NCBI GenBank assembly: GCA_030615505.1
Contig: JAUWZD010000030.1
Coordinates: 1-44,955 of the forward strand
Reading direction: 5' to 3'
From: Spirochaetales bacterium
GTDB lineage: Bacteria > Spirochaetota > Spirochaetia > SZUA-6 > DRHE01
DNA length: 44,955 bases
Below are positions 1-6,545 of the stretch, piece by piece. The notes beneath the pieces were generated by a model that did not search any database, was not told the origin of the DNA, and saw only the letters and a program-made list of their open reading frames with translations. Position numbers and translations under genes: made by a program. Positions within the stretch are counted from its first letter, which is position 1, and every line of letters starts with the position of its first letter.

Positions 1-1176
1 AATGTCGCCCATCATCTGTGTTCCTATAAGCACTTTGGTGTACTGTTCAAATATCAATTTCACCTTTTGACTGGCCATGCCCGGCATAATACCCGGATGC
101 CTGTTGGGGCCTTCCGCTGTCCCGGTTATGATTTCATAACCTTGGCTCTTGGCAAAGGCCTCTGATAGCCCGGCGACTGCAAAAGCACGCTCTCCTATGG
201 CGGAGGAGAACACACCTATGGTTCCGACATTTTCCCTCTGGATGCCAAATAGATTGGCACCGGCGATTCGCGCTTCAGAACAGGCTATGGAAGCCAGCAT
301 CAATTTAGAAGGCTTGCCTCCGAAATAGGAGAATTTTTCTGCACAGTCGCCACAGGTAAATATATTTTCGTCTATTGTACGCATAGTGCGATCGACCCAG
401 ATTGAGCCTGTAGGACCCAAGCGCAGATCGGCGTTTTTCGCCAATTGTACATTGGAGACCGTACCGATTCCTACGACAACCACATCTGCCTCCAGGGTAG
501 TACCGTTTGCCATTTTTACCGCTTCTACTTTTTTATTGCCTTCAATAGAGACCACCTTCTGACCGGCCATAATATCGACGCCGCGTTCGCGCAAGAGCTC
601 TTCTGCCACTTCGCAAAACTCTTTATCAAAGGCAAGTTGCAGACAATGGGGAAGCAGCTCAAGGATTGTGACTTTAAGATTTTCCAGTTTGTTGCATTCA
701 TCGGCAATCTCTACCCCAATAAAACCGCCGCCGATAACCGCCAGTTTCTTTGATGATTTCAGTACTTCCTGCATTTTCGAGAGATGTTCTACGTCTTTAT
801 AGACAGGAAACACGTTCTCTTTGTCAAAGCCGGGGATTGGGGGCATCATGGGCAGGGACCCTGTAGCTAAAATTAGCTTATCATATTCGATTTCTTCTTT
901 ACTCATAGTCTTCAGCCTCTGATTTTCCCGGTCGATTTCCACCACTTCGTCCAGCATGATTTCAACATTGTTTTTATGAAGAGGCGTGTCCGGCATGAGA
1001 TTTTTCTGCGGACTCTCAACAGTGCCAAAGATATAAGGAATACCACACGGTATGGGAACAAGTTTCTCTTTTCGGATCAGAAGAATTGTTTTATCCGGAT
1101 AACGTCTGCGTACCGTAATTGCTGCAGTAAGTCCTGCCGCGCTTCCTCCAACGATTACCACATCCATTTTTTTCAT
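1..1176 (-). CDS. FAD/NAD(P)-dependent disulfide reductase-family NADH oxidase or CoA-disulfide reductase, partial (C-terminus off the left edge)
   Basis: Cytosolic flavoprotein of the pyridine nucleotide-disulfide oxidoreductase superfamily. 392 codons are visible and no stop is reached, so the C-terminal dimerisation part lies outside the window (family members are usually 440-560 residues). Seen: an N-terminal FAD-binding glycine motif (IVGGSAAG, residues 8-15), one redox-active cysteine, Cys44, in PCGIPY as in NADH oxidases and CoA-disulfide reductases, a second Rossmann motif (VIGGGFIG) near residue 145 for NAD(P)H, and a FTCGDCAE motif near 272 that contacts FAD. The single cysteine argues for the Nox/CoADR/NSR branch rather than lipoamide dehydrogenase, so this is not the missing L protein of the glycine cleavage system. 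The start at ATGAAAAAA has an AGGAGAG ribosome site. Substrate (O2, CoA disulfide, polysulfide) cannot be decided from this part. Confidence 0.88.
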   Translation of the reverse strand, partial: MKKMDVVIVGGSAAGLTAAITVRRRYPDKTILLIRKEKLVPIPCGIPYIFGTVESPQKNLMPDTPLHKNNVEIMLDEVVEIDRENQRLKTMSKEEIEYDKLILATGSLPMMPPIPGFDKENVFPVYKDVEHLSKMQEVLKSSKKLAVIGGGFIGVEIADECNKLENLKVTILELLPHCLQLAFDKEFCEVAEELLRERGVDIMAGQKVVSIEGNKKVEAVKMANGTTLEADVVVVGIGTVSNVQLAKNADLRLGPTGSIWVDRTMRTIDENIFTCGDCAEKFSYFGGKPSKLMLASIACSEARIAGANLFGIQRENVGTIGVFSSAIGERAFAVAGLSEAFAKSQGYEIITGTAEGPNRHPGIMPGMASQKVKLIFEQYTKVLIGTQMMGDI

Positions 1177-1209
1177 TTCAGCTCTCCTCTCTAGTTTTTT
1201 CTCTCATAA

Positions 1210-1257
1210 TGATAATAATTTTGTTATCAGTATAATTACCATATTGTAATTAATCAA
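1210..1257 (-). promoter_or_regulatory. Promoter of the flavoprotein gene with an overlapping inverted repeat
   Basis: On the minus strand TTGATT (1252-1257), a 17-bp spacer and TATACT (1229-1234) form a good sigma-70 type promoter. Directly downstream, 1210-1229 is an inverted repeat (arms TGATAA and TTATCA, 8 bp between) that overlaps the expected transcription start. Its TGATAAT sequence resembles half of a Fur/PerR-type box, so metal- or peroxide-dependent repression is plausible, but this is inference. Confidence 0.55.
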
Positions 1258-1325
1258 GAGGCCGGAGGAATACTGATTGATAGGAGAGTTTATAATTAAA
1301 GAAAGGCAAAAAATCAAGGTAAGCG

Positions 1326-1621
1326 GAGGAACTGAGAGAGTTCGCAGAGAAGCTTAAAGACGCCTCTCAACTGGGAGAAGAATTGGGGAATAAAGCTGGG
1401 CTTGATCTAACAGGATACCGGAAACTATATGTGTATAACAAACGGATAAGAATAGTCTATCATATTTATCATAACAGGCATTTAGTCTATACTATAATAC
1501 CCCAAAATCTTGTTTTTTTTAACAAGATTTCACTTTAAAAGAAACGTTTGGATGCAGCCGCAGGCTGCGCTATGTTATTGCGATAGGTAGAAGGGCGGAT
1601 AAGGAAAATGATTCACTATAA
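1326..1621 (+). pseudogene. RelE/ParE-family toxin remnant interrupted by a short repeat element
   Basis: Reading 1326 onward gives a RelE-like toxin body (KAGLDLTGYRKLYVYNKR, then IRIVYHIYHNRHLVY), which then runs into an inserted 83-bp element at 1491-1573 and stops. Beyond it the frame resumes with YVIAIGRRADKE, the usual last beta strand of the family, and ends at TAA 1619-1621. Removing the element rejoins HLVY and VIAIG exactly. No start codon or antitoxin gene is visible upstream, so the 5' end is also lost. This was an mRNA interferase toxin gene and is now inactive. Confidence 0.72.
1491..1573 (+). repeat. Short hairpin-ended interspersed repeat, copy A1 (inside relE remnant)
   Basis: 83-bp element followed and preceded by CTAT (1487-1490 and 1570-1573). 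It has a left hairpin (AAATCTTGTT / AACAAGATTT), an AT-rich middle and a right hairpin (GCAGCC GCA GGCTGC). A near-identical copy lies at 3947-4028, and longer relatives at 4315-4459 and 30929-31099. No coding capacity. Two subterminal hairpins and an unchanging tetranucleotide at the ends recall non-autonomous IS200/IS605-like or REP elements. Confidence 0.75.
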
Positions 1622-1732
1622 CCTTGCCCTTTTTCTGAATATGAGATTTCCTCCATGGTGGAGTTTAATTTAAAAACAGGATGCTATCTTTAATACGAGC
1701 TTTGATTATTCTTAAGAAAAGAATGGTCTTGA

Positions 1733-2602
1733 TTAATTCTTTTCGTTATCCTGCTTTCGCTTAAGCATTCCCTTTGCGAAATTGAATAGCTTCATGTATG
1801 ATGGCTCCATTTCCTTAATAAATGTGTCTATCTGTTCATACCTGACATCAAGATACTCATGAGCAAGGACATTTCGTAACTTCGAAAACCCGGATAGTTT
1901 TTGTGCCAACTCAGAGTCGAAGCCTTCAAGTAATTCCATGTTCTGCAGGACTTCCCGATATGTCTGCGGGATTTTCTTCTGTTCAGAAGCTAATACGATT
2001 TTAGCTATGTCAATTGAGGCATTCACGATGTTCTCGACCCATCTTTCCACGTTTCTTCTTGTAGACGAATCCGACATATACGTATTCTTTGTTAGAGAAT
2101 TGAACATAGGAAGATCGGATAACTCTGATTCCATAAAGTCCAAAATGTGTATTAATCGGTCTCTATCGATATCTGTAAGTGATTTCGAATGCTGCTTGAT
2201 TGCCCAATAACCCTGGGTAAACTCACGGAAGTCCTCTGCCGCAGAGCTTATGGACAAGAAGAAACGCCAGTAGAGGGAATTATCTTTAATAATGATGGGA
2301 ACATCCTCGTACAGCACAGCATAGGATACAGTGGCAGGAGCGCGGTTTAAAATAAGAAGATCCGTCTCCCTGCAGACTATATTTTCAACTTCTCTCCAAA
2401 TGATGTTTTCTTCCGGGAATTGATAATCTTCTTCCCACTCAAGGCGATTGGTTTTGGGATAGAAATAGATGGCAACATCGAGGTCAGAGTCTGCCGTGTG
2501 CTGTGATCGTGCAAAGGAACCGAACAGGAAAGCCATAGCCACGTTATTTTTCTGTAAGAAATACTCTTTTAGCTTGCCTGTTACAGAATCAAGCTTGCCC
2601 AT
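1733..2602 (-). CDS. Fused MntA-HepT protein (nucleotidyltransferase antitoxin joined to HEPN toxin)
   Basis: 289 residues, equal in length to a MntA and a HepT protein joined. The N-terminal half has the minimal nucleotidyltransferase motif GSFARSQHTADSDLDVAI (28-45; metal-binding Asp40 and Asp42). The C-terminal half is HepT/DUF86-like with the RX4HXY RNase motif RNVLAHEY (Arg243, His248, Tyr250). In the known two-gene system MntA inactivates HepT by adding AMP to the motif tyrosine; fusion would make this modification intramolecular or between subunits. It has a strong promoter and no clear ribosome site. Function as a TA module is known for the family; activity of this fusion is inference. 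Confidence 0.85.
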   Translation of the reverse strand: MGKLDSVTGKLKEYFLQKNNVAMAFLFGSFARSQHTADSDLDVAIYFYPKTNRLEWEEDYQFPEENIIWREVENIVCRETDLLILNRAPATVSYAVLYEDVPIIIKDNSLYWRFFLSISSAAEDFREFTQGYWAIKQHSKSLTDIDRDRLIHILDFMESELSDLPMFNSLTKNTYMSDSSTRRNVERWVENIVNASIDIAKIVLASEQKKIPQTYREVLQNMELLEGFDSELAQKLSGFSKLRNVLAHEYLDVRYEQIDTFIKEMEPSYMKLFNFAKGMLKRKQDNEKN

Positions 2603-2608
2603 GCAGAC

Positions 2609-2638
2609 ATTATACAGCGCTTATTATCCGCTAAACAA
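2609..2638 (-). promoter_or_regulatory. Promoter of the MntA-HepT fusion, predicted leaderless
   Basis: Minus strand TTGTTT (2633-2638), 18-bp spacer, extended -10 TGTATAAT (TATAAT at 2609-2614). Only six bases separate the -10 box from the ATG at 2602, so transcription should begin at or next to the start codon. No Shine-Dalgarno sequence is present. Confidence 0.6.
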
Positions 2639-2739
2639 GAGGATAAGAAGGCAGCATTTTCTCATTCTGTCCCCCAGTATCCGTAATTAAATTTTGGGTT
2701 GTTATAGTGTTGTTGTAGTAGAGAATATGTAATTCATAT

Positions 2740-2745
2740 TATAAT
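2740..2745 (+). promoter_or_regulatory. -10 box close to the start of the MAT2B-like gene
   Basis: A perfect TATAAT ends ten bases before the ATG at 2756, which would leave a leader of about four bases and no room for a ribosome site. No good -35 is seen; a short inverted repeat (ATATG / CATAT) lies just upstream and may be an activator or repressor site. Confidence 0.4.
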
Positions 2746-2755
2746 AGCAGGCAGT

Positions 2756-3619
2756 ATGAAAATTATACTTACCGGAGCAAGTGGTCTCCTGGGGAGAGAA
2801 GTGATGCACTTACTCTCTGCAGATTTTACTGTTGAAGGTTGGGCTTTCAGCAGAGCGGCTGGACTGAAACAGATCAATCTCCTCGAGCAGGAACATGTAG
2901 AGGAAGAGTACTATCGATTCCAACCTGACATTGTTGTTCATTCTGCTGCAGAGAGAAGACCTGATAAGATGGAGAATTACCCGGAACAATCCTGGGAGCT
3001 CAATGTGGGAGTTACCGAACGGATCGCCAGGCTCTGTCATATCTCAGCAGCCCGTCTCATCTTTATTTCCACCGACTACGTATTTGACGGCACATCGCCC
3101 CCATACAGTGAGGACTCTGAAGTAAATCCTTTGAATTTCTATGGGAAATCCAAGGCAGAGGCGGAAAAAGTGATTCAAAAAATCTGTCCGGAGTCTTATA
3201 TTCTGCGTGTCCCGATCCTGTATGGTCCTTCATCTGATATGGATGAGAGTGCCGTTACCATTCTCCTCAAGCAATTGAAGGAGCCGGAGACAGGGGAGGT
3301 TTTTTTCGATGATGCCGCCATTCGATACCCGACCCTGACCACCGACGTTGCTAAGGCGATACGCTTTCTGATCGAAAGGAAGGGCTATGGCATTTTCCAC
3401 TATACTGCAGAAGAGCCTTTTACCAAATATGGCATGGCTGTTCTAATGGCTTCTCTACTTAAAATAGGAGATAAGCAGATCTATCCGGACTCAAATCCTC
3501 AAACTATCGCTCGAAGGCCTCTGAACGCTCATCTCAACAACACAAAGATCCGGCGTCTTGGTTTCAGCCACTATACGCCGTTTCGAGAGGGGATTGCTTC
3601 AGTAATTAAGATGTTCTGA
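2756..3619 (+). CDS. NAD(P)-binding SDR protein of the dTDP-4-dehydrorhamnose reductase / MAT2B type
   Basis: 287-residue extended short-chain dehydrogenase. Seen: GASGLLG nucleotide-binding loop (7-13), STDYVFDG (105-112) and the YGKSK catalytic tyrosine and lysine (Tyr129, Lys133). The stretch HSAAERRPDKMENYPEQSW and the later LRVPILYG resemble the beta regulatory subunit of methionine adenosyltransferase (MAT2B) more than RfbD itself. No dTDP-rhamnose genes are nearby, so a role in rhamnose synthesis is not supported by context. It could be a stand-alone sugar-nucleotide reductase or a regulatory NADP sensor. The ATG at 2756 follows a -10 box by ten bases and lacks a ribosome site. Confidence 0.82.
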   Translation: MKIILTGASGLLGREVMHLLSADFTVEGWAFSRAAGLKQINLLEQEHVEEEYYRFQPDIVVHSAAERRPDKMENYPEQSWELNVGVTERIARLCHISAARLIFISTDYVFDGTSPPYSEDSEVNPLNFYGKSKAEAEKVIQKICPESYILRVPILYGPSSDMDESAVTILLKQLKEPETGEVFFDDAAIRYPTLTTDVAKAIRFLIERKGYGIFHYTAEEPFTKYGMAVLMASLLKIGDKQIYPDSNPQTIARRPLNAHLNNTKIRRLGFSHYTPFREGIASVIKMF

Positions 3620-3942
3620 CATAGAAGATACTCGGGCATTTTCAATAGCAGCGAATCTCAATTACACGGGCGTGATCAAGACCCTATGAGGCTTCCGCTA
3701 TAAAGCGTAATTGCTTCATCTGAACCGGTTTAAAGTGGTGTACTCGGCGACGCTGGTAATTATTACGTTCTTAGGAGGAGCAGCCCAAAAGCGAACTTTT
3801 AGATCTAGATTCAAGTAATCCAATCTTCTCAGCAATATGGGCGGGACCGCTTTGGTGCATTACCGGAACTGGACCTCTTTCTTTGTATTCCATTCGGTAC
3901 GTATTAAAAAACAGGCAAATACCATTTTTTTGCTCTACTTTT
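3620..3942 (+). other. Non-coding stretch, no gene recognised
   Basis: About 320 bp between the MAT2B-like gene and repeat A2. All frames are interrupted by stops and I recognise no protein fragment, terminator or operator with confidence. Confidence 0.5.
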
Positions 3943-3946
3943 CTAT

Positions 3947-4028
3947 ACTATGATAGCCCAAAATCTTGTTTTTTTAACAAGATTTCACTTTAAAAGACAC
4001 GTTTAGATGCATCCGCAGGCTGCGCTAT
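3947..4028 (+). repeat. Short hairpin-ended interspersed repeat, copy A2
   Basis: 82 bp, near-identical to copy A1 (1491-1573) with a few substitutions and one T fewer in the loop of the left hairpin. It is again bordered by CTAT at 3943-3946 and 4025-4028. Because both copies have the same tetranucleotide, it may be a fixed insertion target or part of the element rather than a random target duplication. Confidence 0.75.
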
Positions 4029-4077
4029 GCTGTTATTTCCGGGCTGGGAGATTACTTCATTTCTCCTCTACTCTATT

Positions 4078-4509
4078 GAGAATATGGATTTTATTCTACT
4101 GGACCAGAAACTTCGAATGGTGAAGATAAATCAAAAAGCGGAATCAGTTCTAGCGAAACCTTGCAACCAGATGTTAGGAGGGAATGTTTAGGCTGCTTTC
4201 CCGGAGAATATAGTGCTGCAGAAGGGACTTAAGAATGTGATGGATGGGAAAGTGGAGAGTGTGAAACCATACAGAATATTCTCCTGGGCGCACCCAACAT
4301 GAAAATTGCCGACTATATGCTATTACCTTTAAAATCTTGCGCTGAACGCGCAAGAAATAATCAAGTCCAGCGACCGAAGGAAGTCCTGTGGGCGCCCAAA
4401 TATATTGTGGTGGACTTTTGCTTTTAAAACTTCGGTTGCGGCCGTAAGCTGCGCTGGGAATATTACCGAAAGGACTGTAAAAGCCCATATCAGTTATATT
4501 TACAACTAA
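4078..4509 (+). pseudogene. PAS domain / LuxR-type HTH regulator remnant with an internal repeat element
   Basis: From 4078 the frame gives a PAS-like segment (FILLDQKLRMVKINQKAE, then MLGGNV, an in-frame TAG, AAFPENIVLQKGL and a short tail) ending near 4303. After repeat B1 (4315-4459) the same frame gives GNITERTVKAHISYIYN and stops at TAA 4507-4509; this matches the recognition helix region of LuxR/FixJ HTH domains (ISERTVKxHVSNIY). A PAS-LuxR regulator gene broken by a nonsense codon, an insertion and deletions is the simplest reading. Assignment rests on short motifs. Confidence 0.55.
4315..4459 (+). repeat. Longer member of the interspersed repeat family, copy B1
   Basis: 145 bp, matching the reverse complement of 30929-31099 over most of its length. 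It shares with A1/A2 the left AAATCTTG hairpin, a central CTTTTAAAA and the right-end GCTGCGCT. It contains the left stem CTTGCGC / GCGCAAG with loop TGAAC, plus two interleaved complementary pairs (AAGTCCA with TGGACTT, and CCGAAG with CTTCGG) that could form a pseudoknot. No credible coding function. Confidence 0.75.
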
Positions 4510-4510
4510 T

Positions 4511-4522
4511 AAGCATAGCGCA
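4511..4522 (-). repeat. Possible right-end fragment of the same repeat family, inverted
   Basis: CATAGCGCAGCC is the reverse complement of the right terminus of A1/A2 (GGCTGCGCTATG). It is only 12 bp and lies just beyond the PAS/LuxR remnant, so it may be a decayed end or chance. Confidence 0.35.
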
Positions 4523-4600
4523 GCCTATTGTACTTCCGAATGGTGTTTTTACCCTGGCAGGTATACTAATGCTTAAGGGCATGAGAACTTTACATATTCT

Positions 4601-4629
4601 TATAATAGATATATACTTTGGTATATACC
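4601..4629 (+). promoter_or_regulatory. vapBC promoter -10 and candidate autoregulatory operator
   Basis: TATAAT at 4601-4606 is followed by the perfect palindrome GGTATATACC (about 4620-4629) inside a TA-rich alternation, 15 bp before the vapB start. VapB-VapC complexes repress their own operon through palindromes in this position; binding here is inferred. Confidence 0.5.
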
Positions 4630-4644
4630 ATGAGAGGAGATAGT

Positions 4645-4872
4645 ATGAAAACAGCAAAAATCTTTCAAAATGGCAGAAGCCAGGCAGTACGTCTGCCGAA
4701 AGATTATCGTTTTGAAGGGACTGAAGTATATATTAAAAAGCTCTGTAATTCGGTCGTACTGATTCCAAAGAATGATCCCTGGGCGCCATTATTTGACAGC
4801 CTGGACAAATTCTCCGAGGATTTCATGTCAGATAGGAATCAACCCTTACAACAGCCGCGAGAGAGCCTTTAG
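4645..4872 (+). CDS. vapB: VapB-family antitoxin (AbrB/SpoVT fold)
   Basis: 75 residues beginning MKTAKIFQNGRSQAVRLPKD, a typical swapped-hairpin AbrB-type DNA-binding domain of VapB/VagC antitoxins, followed by a C-terminal tail (from about residue 45) expected to wrap around the toxin. The start at 4645 is chosen because it follows a GAGGAGA ribosome site and matches the family N-terminus; an upstream ATG at 4630 and GTG at 4618 would add residues with no counterpart in the family. Its TAG stop overlaps the GTG start of vapC by one base, so the pair is translationally coupled. Confidence 0.9.
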   Translation: MKTAKIFQNGRSQAVRLPKDYRFEGTEVYIKKLCNSVVLIPKNDPWAPLFDSLDKFSEDFMSDRNQPLQQPRESL

Positions 4873-5276
4873 TGAAGTACCTATTAGACACGAATATTTG
4901 CATTTATATTATTAAGAAAAAACCCAGAGAAACCCTGCTAAGATTACAAGAGAGAGGCTTTTCCGAGGTTGGAATTTCTTCAATCACTTTGAGCGAGCTT
5001 GAGTACGGCGTAGAAAAGAGCGAAAGAAAGAAACAAAACAGGTTAGCAATGGTTGAGTTTCTATTACCGTTGGAAATTGTCTATTATGATGATTTGGCGG
5101 CACGAAGGTACGGGATATTGAGAAGCTATCTGGAAAGGATGGGCGAACCTATCGTGTCATTAGACATGCTTATTGTAGCCCATGCTCTTTCATTAGACGT
5201 AACACTCGTTACCAATAACGAAAGAGAGTTCAGTAAAATTACAGACTTGAAAATTGACAACTGGGCCATTTGTTAA
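4872..5276 (+). CDS. vapC: VapC-family PIN-domain ribonuclease toxin
   Basis: 134 residues, standard VapC length. Acidic active-site residues are all present: Asp6 (LLDTN), Glu42/Glu44 (SELEYG), Asp98 (SLDMLIVAHAL) and the NNERE segment at 115-119. VapC toxins cut specific tRNAs or rRNA in a metal-dependent way; the target here is unknown. Starts with GTG overlapping the vapB stop. This is the only toxin-antitoxin pair left intact as two genes in the left third of the window. Confidence 0.92.
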   Translation: MKYLLDTNICIYIIKKKPRETLLRLQERGFSEVGISSITLSELEYGVEKSERKKQNRLAMVEFLLPLEIVYYDDLAARRYGILRSYLERMGEPIVSLDMLIVAHALSLDVTLVTNNEREFSKITDLKIDNWAIC

Positions 5277-5406
5277 AGCGATTGCATATACAGATATCCC
5301 GCTTATAGATACGTGTACTGGTGTTACGGTATTTGTTTCAACCATCACAACCTGTTCTTTGTTTTACTGACGACCTCCACCCATTCTGCTATTATTATGA
5401 AGCACA

Positions 5407-5703
5407 ATGAACGTTTATTCCCTGGTTAAGCTAAGCATTTTTCATCTGACATTGTTTCTTGGATTGTACGTACTTATCCTCGATGTGCATGAAAAGGTTC
5501 ACCGGATTTTCTTTCTGCTGGTCTTGAGTATGGGGCTCTGGAATCTTCTGGCATCTTTTATTTTATCAGCAGATACCAAAGAAAACCTCTGGTTCTGGTT
5601 TCGCCTGGTAGCCACTGCAGGAATCTTTTTCGTTCCTATGATCCTGCACTTTACCATGACTTTGACCAAAGCCGCGACCAACAGATGGTTGATTGCACCT
5701 TAG
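5407..5703 (+). pseudogene. N-terminal membrane part of a sensor histidine kinase, truncated at an IS200-type element
   Basis: 98 residues with three hydrophobic helices (about 8-27, 33-54, 64-87) resembling the N-terminal multi-helix sensor region of bacterial histidine kinases (LVLSMGLWNLLASFIL and IFFVPMILHFTMTLTK are typical). The frame ends in WLIAP and TAG exactly at the left end of the IS element at 5704. No kinase domain is found beyond the element, whose right flank is a yefM remnant, so the rest has been deleted. No ribosome site is seen. Confidence 0.6.
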
Positions 5704-6262
5704 GAAACCACCGGCTATGCCGGTGGTAATGTCCTGATGGCTGTGCCATAAGATAAATTCTATGTTAAAATGAGATATGTGTAAATGGAAGAAAATATCT
5801 CATGTAATATATCAATGTTCTTACCATATCGTATGGTGTCCGAGATATAAATTCCGAATTTTAAAAGGTAATATTGCTAAGGATGTGGAATCTACAATAA
5901 GATCGCTTTGTGAGTGGAAAAAGATAGAAATACTTGGACTGAATGTTAGGGAAGACCATATACATGTAGTAATAAATGTTCCTCCGAAGTTATCGATATC
6001 TGAAGTAATGAGATTGCTGAAAGGGAAAACGGCAATAAAACTATTCAAGAGCTATCATGTTCTAAAGAAGAAGCCGTATTGGGGGAATCACTTCTGGAGT
6101 AGAGGTTATTGTGTAACCACTATAGTGATGGATGAGGAAAAGATTCGAAAATATGTAAAATATCAGGAAGATAAAGAAGGTCGAGAAGAACTGCATCAGC
6201 AGGAATTCAGCCCCTTTTATGGGCCTCCCAAAGCCACTTGCTTTTCAGGTGGATCCTTTACT
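5704..6262 (+). mobile_element. IS200-type insertion sequence
   Basis: Carries one tnpA gene and no tnpB. The left end has a perfect hairpin (ACCACCGG CTATG CCGGTGGT, about 5707-5728) a few bases inside the boundary. The right end has an imperfect hairpin (CCACTTG / CAGGTGG, about 6235-6251). Subterminal hairpins instead of terminal inverted repeats are the mark of the IS200/IS605 family. Exact ends are estimates, since no empty site is available. Confidence 0.75.
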
Positions 6263-6274
6263 AACGTACGTTAA
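5777..6274 (+). CDS. tnpA: IS200/IS605-family transposase TnpA (HUH Y1)
   Basis: 165 residues. The HUH metal-binding motif is HIH at 61-63 (EDHIHVVIN) and the nucleophilic tyrosine is Tyr126 in KYVKYQ, as in family members of about 140-155 residues. It cleaves and joins single-stranded DNA at the hairpin ends of the element. The last 20 or so residues are encoded by the right-end hairpin and flank, suggesting that the original stop was lost; this tail is probably tolerated. Catalytic residues look intact. Confidence 0.9.
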   Translation: MCKWKKISHVIYQCSYHIVWCPRYKFRILKGNIAKDVESTIRSLCEWKKIEILGLNVREDHIHVVINVPPKLSISEVMRLLKGKTAIKLFKSYHVLKKKPYWGNHFWSRGYCVTTIVMDEEKIRKYVKYQEDKEGREELHQQEFSPFYGPPKATCFSGGSFTNVR

Positions 6275-6283
6275 GAGCAAAAA

Positions 6284-6410
6284 ATGAGTACTATGAATAT
6301 TACAAACGCGAGAAAAAACCTCTACCGCATTATTAAAGATATAAACGAATCGCATGAGCCGCTTCATGTCTAAGCCAATTGAAGAATGTTCTGAAGAGCT
6401 TGATTGGTAA
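6284..6410 (+). pseudogene. YefM/Phd-type antitoxin remnant with internal deletion
   Basis: ATG 6284 gives MSTMNITNARKNLYRIIKDI and stops at 6373 after 29 residues. The next frame supplies the usual family C-terminus, SKPIEECSEELDW, ending at TAA 6408-6410. The middle of the protein, about 40 residues, is missing. The stop overlaps the ATG of the YoeB-like remnant in a TAATG arrangement, as in intact yefM-yoeB operons. Confidence 0.75.
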
Positions 6411-6517
6411 TGTATCGAATTGTCTATACCAAACAAGCTCAAAAAGACGCAAAGAAGCTATTGCGTTCCGGTCTAAAAAAGATACTCCTCATAACAATAA
6501 GCTTCAGACGACTGTAA
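6410..6517 (+). pseudogene. Txe/YoeB-type toxin, truncated
   Basis: 35 residues starting MYRIVYTKQAQKDAKKLLRS, the first helix and strand of YoeB/Txe ribosome-dependent mRNA interferases (normally about 85 residues). The frame then diverges and stops; no active-site residues remain. Together with the broken antitoxin upstream this is a dead module. Confidence 0.75.
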
Positions 6518-6545
6518 AATAAAATTGTCAATATCTTGTACAATG

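Noticed and set aside
1-1176. Idea that the flavoprotein is the lipoamide dehydrogenase (L protein) missing from the gcv operon
   Set aside because: It has one redox cysteine (PCGIPY) rather than the CxxxxC pair of lipoamide dehydrogenases, and it is 31 kb away.
4174-4488. Minus-strand frame of 104 codons
   Set aside because: It is antisense to the PAS/LuxR remnant and repeat B1, with no ribosome site or family match.
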